NCBI RefSeq assembly: GCF_014203855.1
Contig: NZ_JACHJV010000001.1
Coordinates: forward strand, 5,766,001-5,830,000
Origin: Kitasatospora kifunensis
Lineage (GTDB): Bacteria > Actinomycetota > Actinomycetes > Streptomycetales > Streptomycetaceae
Reading direction: 5' to 3'
DNA: 64,000 bases
Made by a program: the position numbers and the translations under genes. Below are positions 60,301-64,000 of the stretch, piece after piece; the first letter of the stretch is position 1, and each line of letters begins with the position of its first letter. The notes beneath the pieces were generated by a model. That model had not been told where the DNA came from, made no database searches, and worked only from the letters and a program-made list of their open reading frames with translations.

Positions 60301-63300
60301 ACCCGGCAGCCCCGGCGGACGCGCAGGCCGAGGCGAAGCTGCGTGAGTCCGTCGACGGCAGCCTGCCCGAGGGCGTCGACCCGCAGCTGTCGAACGCGGT
60401 CTGGCAGCGCGCCAAGGGCCTGATGTACGAGCAGTTGAAGGCTCGTCCGGAGGAGCGCGAGCAGGTCCTCGACGGACTGGACGAGCTGACCCACCTCGCC
60501 GGCGTCCAGGAGGCGGCGCTGCGGGTGGCGATGCAGCGCTTCGATCACGCGGTGACGCAGTGGGGCACCCCGTCCCGTGGCCTTGGCAGCGGCCACGAGG
60601 AGGAGGCGCCGAGCGGCAGGGCCCGCACGGACATCCCGCCGGCCACCCTGGCCAAGATCCGCCGCGAGATGTCCAGCCGGTTCCGCGGCAAGGCCGAGAA
60701 GGCCGTCACCGAGCTGTACGCCAAGCCGGAGGACGTCACCCAGGAGCGCAACACCCAGGCCCAGCGGGAGCTGTCGGGGCTGCTCACCCAGTTGAGCCAC
60801 GACCTCGACCTGCGGGCCGACTACGAGAACGCGCTGGGTCAGGCCGAGCACCTGATGCGGGAGGCCACCGGGTCCTGGCGTTCCCGCATCGACGAGACGG
60901 ACAGCGACCTGCTGGCCTCCGTCGAGGCGCCGCAGAAGGCCGAGCTGTCCGCCGAGAGCCTGGCGCTGATCAAGGAGTCGCTGCGCGACAAGCTCTCCGC
61001 CGACTTCGAGGAGATCGCCGGCTCGACCCACTCGGCGACCGAGGCGAAGAGTGAACGCGGCGACGCCGTCGACCAGTTCGCGAAGACGCTGGCCGCCCAC
61101 GCCGACGCGCTGCCACACGAGTTCGCCGTCCAGGCAGCGCGGGAGGCTGCGGTCCGCCGGGCCGTCGACGCCGCGGAGAAGGCCGTCTCGACCTGGGGCA
61201 AGGACGGCGGCCGGGACCGGCTCGACCCGGAGCTGGCGAAGACCCTCGGACTGACCGAGCTGCAGATCCAGCAGGCGCGCGGCACGGTCACCCGCGAACT
61301 GGCGAAGGAGGTGGACGAGCAGGTCACCGTCCACCTCAACCGGCTCAGGGGCAACCGGAAGACCGTCTCGGTCGAGCCTGACGAGGAGGTCATCGAGCTC
61401 GACGTCCGCGACAGGAGCGGCGCTTCCGCCAAGTCCGACGAGGCCATCGCCGAGCCTGGCGCCGAAGGCAAGACCGCCACTTCCGTCGAGGCCGAGTTCG
61501 CCAAGAAGATCGCCGAACTCACCGACCCCAAGCGCCTGTACGACCGGCTGAACCTCGAGGCGGCCCGTCGGACCGTCGCGACGAGCGCCGGGGCAACCGC
61601 CAGGGAGGCCACTGCGCGCGGCGGACTCTCCGAGGAGAGCCGTGAGCGGGTCCAGCAGGGCCACGTTCGCCGGGTCACCGAGGCCTTCGGGAAGATGTTC
61701 CGGCGGCCGGAAGACCTCAGCAAGGGCCGCGTGAGCCGGGCCGTCGACGCCTACGAGAAGCTGTCCCGGCAGCCGGGAGACCTCGGCGCCCCCGAGGCCA
61801 AGGGGGGCTGGAACGCCGAACACGCGGATCTCAACGCGCGGTTGGACTCGCACATCCTCTTCGAGCGCGAGATCATGCCCGCGCTGAAGGACGCGGCCGA
61901 GGGCTTCGAGGACCTCGCCGCGGAGCACAGCAAGAGCGAGGAGGCGAAGGCCGCGGGCCACAGCGCCACCGAGGCGGCGATCGCCGACCTCAAGCGCGAG
62001 TACGGCGCGGACTTCTTCGAGAAGTACCACGAGTTGTGGGGTCCGGGAGACCTGGACACGGCCCGCTGGCGCGAGCACGAGAGCGCGAACGAGGACGTCT
62101 TCGACCACAAGGAGCGGCCGGTTGCCGAGTCGGCCGAGTCGCACGCCGAGCGCCCGGCGCCCGAGCATGCCCTCTCGATCGAAGAGGTGCTGAACGGCGC
62201 TGCACTGACGGAGCATCAGCAATCGGCCCAGCATCCCGACCTCTGGTTCGTCGACCCGCACATGGAAGAGGTGCTGTCCCACTTCCCGGTGGACGAGGGC
62301 CACTTCGTCGTCGCCATGGAGGTCGGCCCGAACGGCCCACGGCGCACTCCCGAGCAGATGGTCGAGGAGGTCTACCAGTCGCACAAGCGGCACTTGGCCG
62401 GCGGGTCCGGCTGGGACGGCGAGACCCCGATCCGCTTCGTCGCCTGCGGTCTGGCCCACTCCCTCGACTCCCGCTACGTCCACCAGGTGGTCGACGAGTT
62501 GGCCAAAAAGTACGGCCTGCCCCTCGACGCGCTGGCGGCGACCGGCCCGGTCTGGTTCATGCCCAAGCCCGGTGGGGGCGCGGGCGATCTGCTGGTGGCG
62601 GAGAAGGTCGGATTCGACTCCAACGGCCACCCGGTGGTCTTCGGGGCCGGCCACTGGCAGGAGATCTCCTCCAACCGGCCCAGGCCCGAGGTGGTGAGCT
62701 CCGAACTGCCGCAGGGCTACCGGGAGGTGGCCACCCCCGACGAGGTGCGCACGCCGGTCGAGGGCTCGGTGAAGTTCGGCTCGCAGGGGGACACGTCCGA
62801 CTCGGAGACACAGCTGGCGAGGCCTCTGGCCGACCTCTGGGTGGCGCACGCCGACCCACTGACGCGGCCGCGCGTGGAGTCCTGGGACGAGTCTGACCGC
62901 GAGTCCGGTTCCGAGTTCGGATACGAGGCCGACTCGGACACCGACCGCGACAGCGTGTCCGACAGCGACTCCGACCGCGAGTCCGGTTCCGAGTTCGGGT
63001 ATGAGGCCGACTCCGACACCGACCACGACAGCGAGTCCGACCGCGACAGCGTGTCCGGCTCCGAGTACGACTCCGGCACGGAGTCCGAGGGGGAGCTCAA
63101 CTCCCTGTCCGGGCCTGGCGATAGCTCGACGTCCGAGCACGAGCAGGTTTCCGGGCACGAGTCTGTCGTTGTCTCCGAGCACGAGCAGGTCTCCGACCAC
63201 GAGTCTGTTGTCGTCTCCGAGCACGAGCAGGTCTCCGACCACGAGCCCGACCCTGAGCCCGACCCGGCCCCCGACTCACCTCCCCCTCCCGTGCTCGACG

Positions 63301-64000
63301 GACGGCACCGCCAGTACCTGGAGGGCATCAAGATCACCGAGGAGTCCGGCCCGTCCACCATCCGCACGCGCATTCACGACCTGCTCGGTGATCAGCACCT
63401 CGAACGGCAGGTGGCGCAGCGGCTGGACGCGCAGCTGGATCCGGCGAACTTCCGGGCTCAGCATGCCCTGATGGTGAACGGCGGCTGGCGGTTCGGCATC
63501 AGGGTCGGGGGCAAGCCGCACGAGGTCCAGATCTCGGCCGAAGTCGGTGCCTGGGAGCTGCACGCAGCGGGTGCCGCGGACGCGAGGAACACCGGGGAGG
63601 GCTTCGAGGTCGAGTCCAAGGCCAGCTACGAGCCCGATTCGCGCAAGGTTCAGCTCTCCACCAACCAGGCGGGCCTCGACCTGGCGCCGAGCCACACCCA
63701 CCCGATCAACAAGGCGCTGCAGTCGACCCACACGGTGTCCACCAGCCTGGGTGGGGCCAGCCATGGTGCGGAGACCTCGGTCAAGTCCACCGAGACGGTG
63801 AAGAACAAGGTCGCCCTGACCGGGCGGACCGACACGTACGAGTCCACCTTCACCTACCGCGTCCGGGTGGTCGACGAGCAGGGCAGGGAGCTCGGGCAGG
63901 ACCAGGCCGGCTTGCGGGAGGAGATCACGGCCCTGGTGAGGGCCGAGATTCCCCGCAGTGAGGGTGAGTCCGGGCCGCCCAAGGAGTGGAACGGCTGGGA
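57369..64000 (+). CDS. Giant T7SS protein with CpnT-like WXG100 N-terminus (runs off the window)
   Basis: Open for 2,210 codons from ATG at 57369 (CCCAGGAG upstream) with no stop before the edge. Residues 1-110: IPDGLAKLFSGLTGMQWPQADED, the WXG100-like domain of CpnT-type toxins. Residues about 115-190 are hydrophobic helices (AAEIAWAIAWAPFTGGASLG). About 260-380 hold LGKDGLKTLGKGG and AEKAAEK repeats. About 615-935 is a Pro/Glu/Gln/His linker. About 940-1590 is long helical. About 1610-1775 has EGHFVVAMEVG (His1645) and RFVACGLAHS (Cys1693), a possible His/Cys peptidase. About 1837-1975 are Ser/Asp/Glu repeats, then a further domain. Last of the operon; it is the likely secreted effector. 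The toxin or terminal domain is not visible. Confidence 0.88.
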   Translation, partial: MSIMIPDGLAKLFSGLTGMQWPQADEDKLRIAGDDYLIVANDMPQLEDYISQLITACQNQFEGQAADAFVQTMQQLTGADSGGTDYLGQAGQQAKELAKTAHDTANQVEYAKWMTIAQLVQLAAEIAWAIAWAPFTGGASLGEIVAAKLIAEGIIRKIFAWLLDRILIHTFTSIVGGLGLDAIIQLVQIAEGHKSWSDWDTKSTLQALEFGALNGLIGGPLDLLGGALGKLFKNTIGKSLGKAGGKALGDAFKNVSNGLAKDSLSLLGKDGLKTLGKGGLSTLEKDGLKTLGKDGTKTVSNDGLKTVEKGAAGDLGRTVGKDATRTAEETAEKTAEQTAERTAAETAERTAAEAAAAAEKAAAEKAAEKAAESVAKVLPEGLAHAAKGSGAWLGKAAAEAFGNDLAKTMGRFSHEISTGFQGGLRELAKDTQARFQKEMGEVFQKHLTGILDKGEARQLGKDFGKVLATTGGRGAKEHALLQSGMKEVLGGSMHGGAVDALVKQVPGLLDKMGGDTVLFKLGSALGDYLKSGVNNSLTEGFYNLTFGEDHTFSLTWQTFVSGIGMGFLGHVGHLGTHSITEKYKKWATDYLTDPKRADPNGGKYYGPLHPLTLLSVLGNLSGHPAPFPVPRPTREPGEGAETPGRGLPPKAGSTRTTGGDESGPKSGSKSGSGTEAEGVAKPAPMKTTGGEETPPAKSSGSSQSSHSSGEEPVEAPQKRSTVSPGGEQEQHEQTETPPAAEPKTATTGSEIPAPARPRMTSSEPPAPTPAPSSAHSSTHHEQGPEPKPSEPPKSSEQPKASEQPTASEQPKVPAPPKSSEQHRTSADVEQPKSSEPLPKPDGPQHPDPPQAPTGHSQTVAPEQTGRPHQTDQGNRTDQSGHTDPLQHQGSVPPVPGAHEQHDPQQQSAPHQQHDPQPEPTRTYHYTPAPEYTKELREAERNDRTEQWQQVQRDLQDTYDAKLHEALKNPSPSPEGGEHPAAPADAQAEAKLRESVDGSLPEGVDPQLSNAVWQRAKGLMYEQLKARPEEREQVLDGLDELTHLAGVQEAALRVAMQRFDHAVTQWGTPSRGLGSGHEEEAPSGRARTDIPPATLAKIRREMSSRFRGKAEKAVTELYAKPEDVTQERNTQAQRELSGLLTQLSHDLDLRADYENALGQAEHLMREATGSWRSRIDETDSDLLASVEAPQKAELSAESLALIKESLRDKLSADFEEIAGSTHSATEAKSERGDAVDQFAKTLAAHADALPHEFAVQAAREAAVRRAVDAAEKAVSTWGKDGGRDRLDPELAKTLGLTELQIQQARGTVTRELAKEVDEQVTVHLNRLRGNRKTVSVEPDEEVIELDVRDRSGASAKSDEAIAEPGAEGKTATSVEAEFAKKIAELTDPKRLYDRLNLEAARRTVATSAGATAREATARGGLSEESRERVQQGHVRRVTEAFGKMFRRPEDLSKGRVSRAVDAYEKLSRQPGDLGAPEAKGGWNAEHADLNARLDSHILFEREIMPALKDAAEGFEDLAAEHSKSEEAKAAGHSATEAAIADLKREYGADFFEKYHELWGPGDLDTARWREHESANEDVFDHKERPVAESAESHAERPAPEHALSIEEVLNGAALTEHQQSAQHPDLWFVDPHMEEVLSHFPVDEGHFVVAMEVGPNGPRRTPEQMVEEVYQSHKRHLAGGSGWDGETPIRFVACGLAHSLDSRYVHQVVDELAKKYGLPLDALAATGPVWFMPKPGGGAGDLLVAEKVGFDSNGHPVVFGAGHWQEISSNRPRPEVVSSELPQGYREVATPDEVRTPVEGSVKFGSQGDTSDSETQLARPLADLWVAHADPLTRPRVESWDESDRESGSEFGYEADSDTDRDSVSDSDSDRESGSEFGYEADSDTDHDSESDRDSVSGSEYDSGTESEGELNSLSGPGDSSTSEHEQVSGHESVVVSEHEQVSDHESVVVSEHEQVSDHEPDPEPDPAPDSPPPPVLDGRHRQYLEGIKITEESGPSTIRTRIHDLLGDQHLERQVAQRLDAQLDPANFRAQHALMVNGGWRFGIRVGGKPHEVQISAEVGAWELHAAGAADARNTGEGFEVESKASYEPDSRKVQLSTNQAGLDLAPSHTHPINKALQSTHTVSTSLGGASHGAETSVKSTETVKNKVALTGRTDTYESTFTYRVRVVDEQGRELGQDQAGLREEITALVRAEIPRSEGESGPPKEWNGW
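62895..63050 (+). repeat. 78 bp in-frame repeat (26 residues) in the giant ORF
   Basis: Two copies start with GACCGCGAGTCCGGTTCC at 62895 and 62973. They encode DRESGSEFGYEADSDTDRDS and six more residues. The second copy has synonymous and a few amino-acid changes. Confidence 0.88.
63132..63250 (+). repeat. 42 bp in-frame repeat (14 residues) in the giant ORF
   Basis: Units at 63132, 63174 and 63216 encode SEHEQVSGHESVVV, SEHEQVSDHESVVV and a partial third. The repeat follows the 78 bp repeat within the same acidic region. Confidence 0.88.

Noticed and set aside
59682..63242. Minus-strand open frame of more than 1,100 codons
   Set aside because: It is the mirror of the giant plus-strand gene: high GC keeps antisense frames open. 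The predicted protein is an arbitrary Leu/Arg/Gly/Val mix with no motifs, while the plus strand shows domains, repeats and a ribosome site.

Overview
The window is very GC-rich, uses GTG and TTG starts freely, packs genes into 1-4 base ATGA/GTGA overlaps, and carries families typical of filamentous actinomycetes (type VII secretion, DUF397/Scr1-type HTH pairs, DUF6247, FHA-ABC fusions, an Asp23/AmaP envelope operon, FabG-FabI). It fits a chromosomal segment of Streptomyces or a close relative (Kitasatospora, Streptacidiphilus). Species cannot be fixed from sequence alone. No tRNA, rRNA, CRISPR array, transposase or phage module was recognised.

Left part (1-12.1 kb). The window opens in the 3' end of an exopolysaccharide-type cluster: polysaccharide deacetylase end, family 4 glycosyltransferase, Wzz-like chain-length protein and BioF2/FemX-like acetyltransferase, with a convergent secreted GH26-type glycosidase. 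A secreted beta-propeller-like protein follows, then an ABC-F ATPase preceded by a seven-codon leaderless leader peptide, a small HTH protein, an enoyl-CoA hydratase and a five-gene Asp23/DUF2273/Asp23-like/DUF6286/AmaP operon.

Middle part (12.1-43.3 kb). Mostly housekeeping and small accessory genes: SURF1, DEDDh exonuclease-BRCT, zinc alcohol dehydrogenase, DUF485-acetate symporter with a CRP-like site, MoaA, a small Cys/His protein, DUF3099, TldE-TldD, a metallo-beta-lactamase-fold hydrolase, the fatty-acid pair FabG-FabI, a FadR-type regulator divergent from a CynX/NimT-type exporter, SixA phosphatase, SerB, a double-FHA ABC transporter, an HTH-MurA fusion under a perfect palindrome, a DUF6247/RelE-like pair, a 3Fe-4S ferredoxin, a Pro-rich protein, an alpha/beta hydrolase, an XRE/DUF397 pair, and an ABC exporter divergent from a histidine kinase/response regulator pair.

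Right part (43.3-64 kb) is a type VII secretion (ESX-like) locus. A low-complexity 831-residue protein and the three-ATPase motor EccC face left. EccD, EccB, two WXG100-size proteins, a 143-residue protein, a 716-residue Gly-rich protein, a YbaB-like protein, a 104-residue helical protein and a giant ORF face right. The giant ORF has a CpnT-like WXG100 N-terminus and is still open at the window edge after 2,210 codons. MycP and EccE are not in the window. The giant ORF is the most likely secreted effector, and the small upstream helical proteins are plausible secretion partners or chaperones.

Recurrent oddities are short tandem repeats that begin at or just after stop codons, several leaderless-looking starts, and a REP-like palindrome inserted in frame in tldD.
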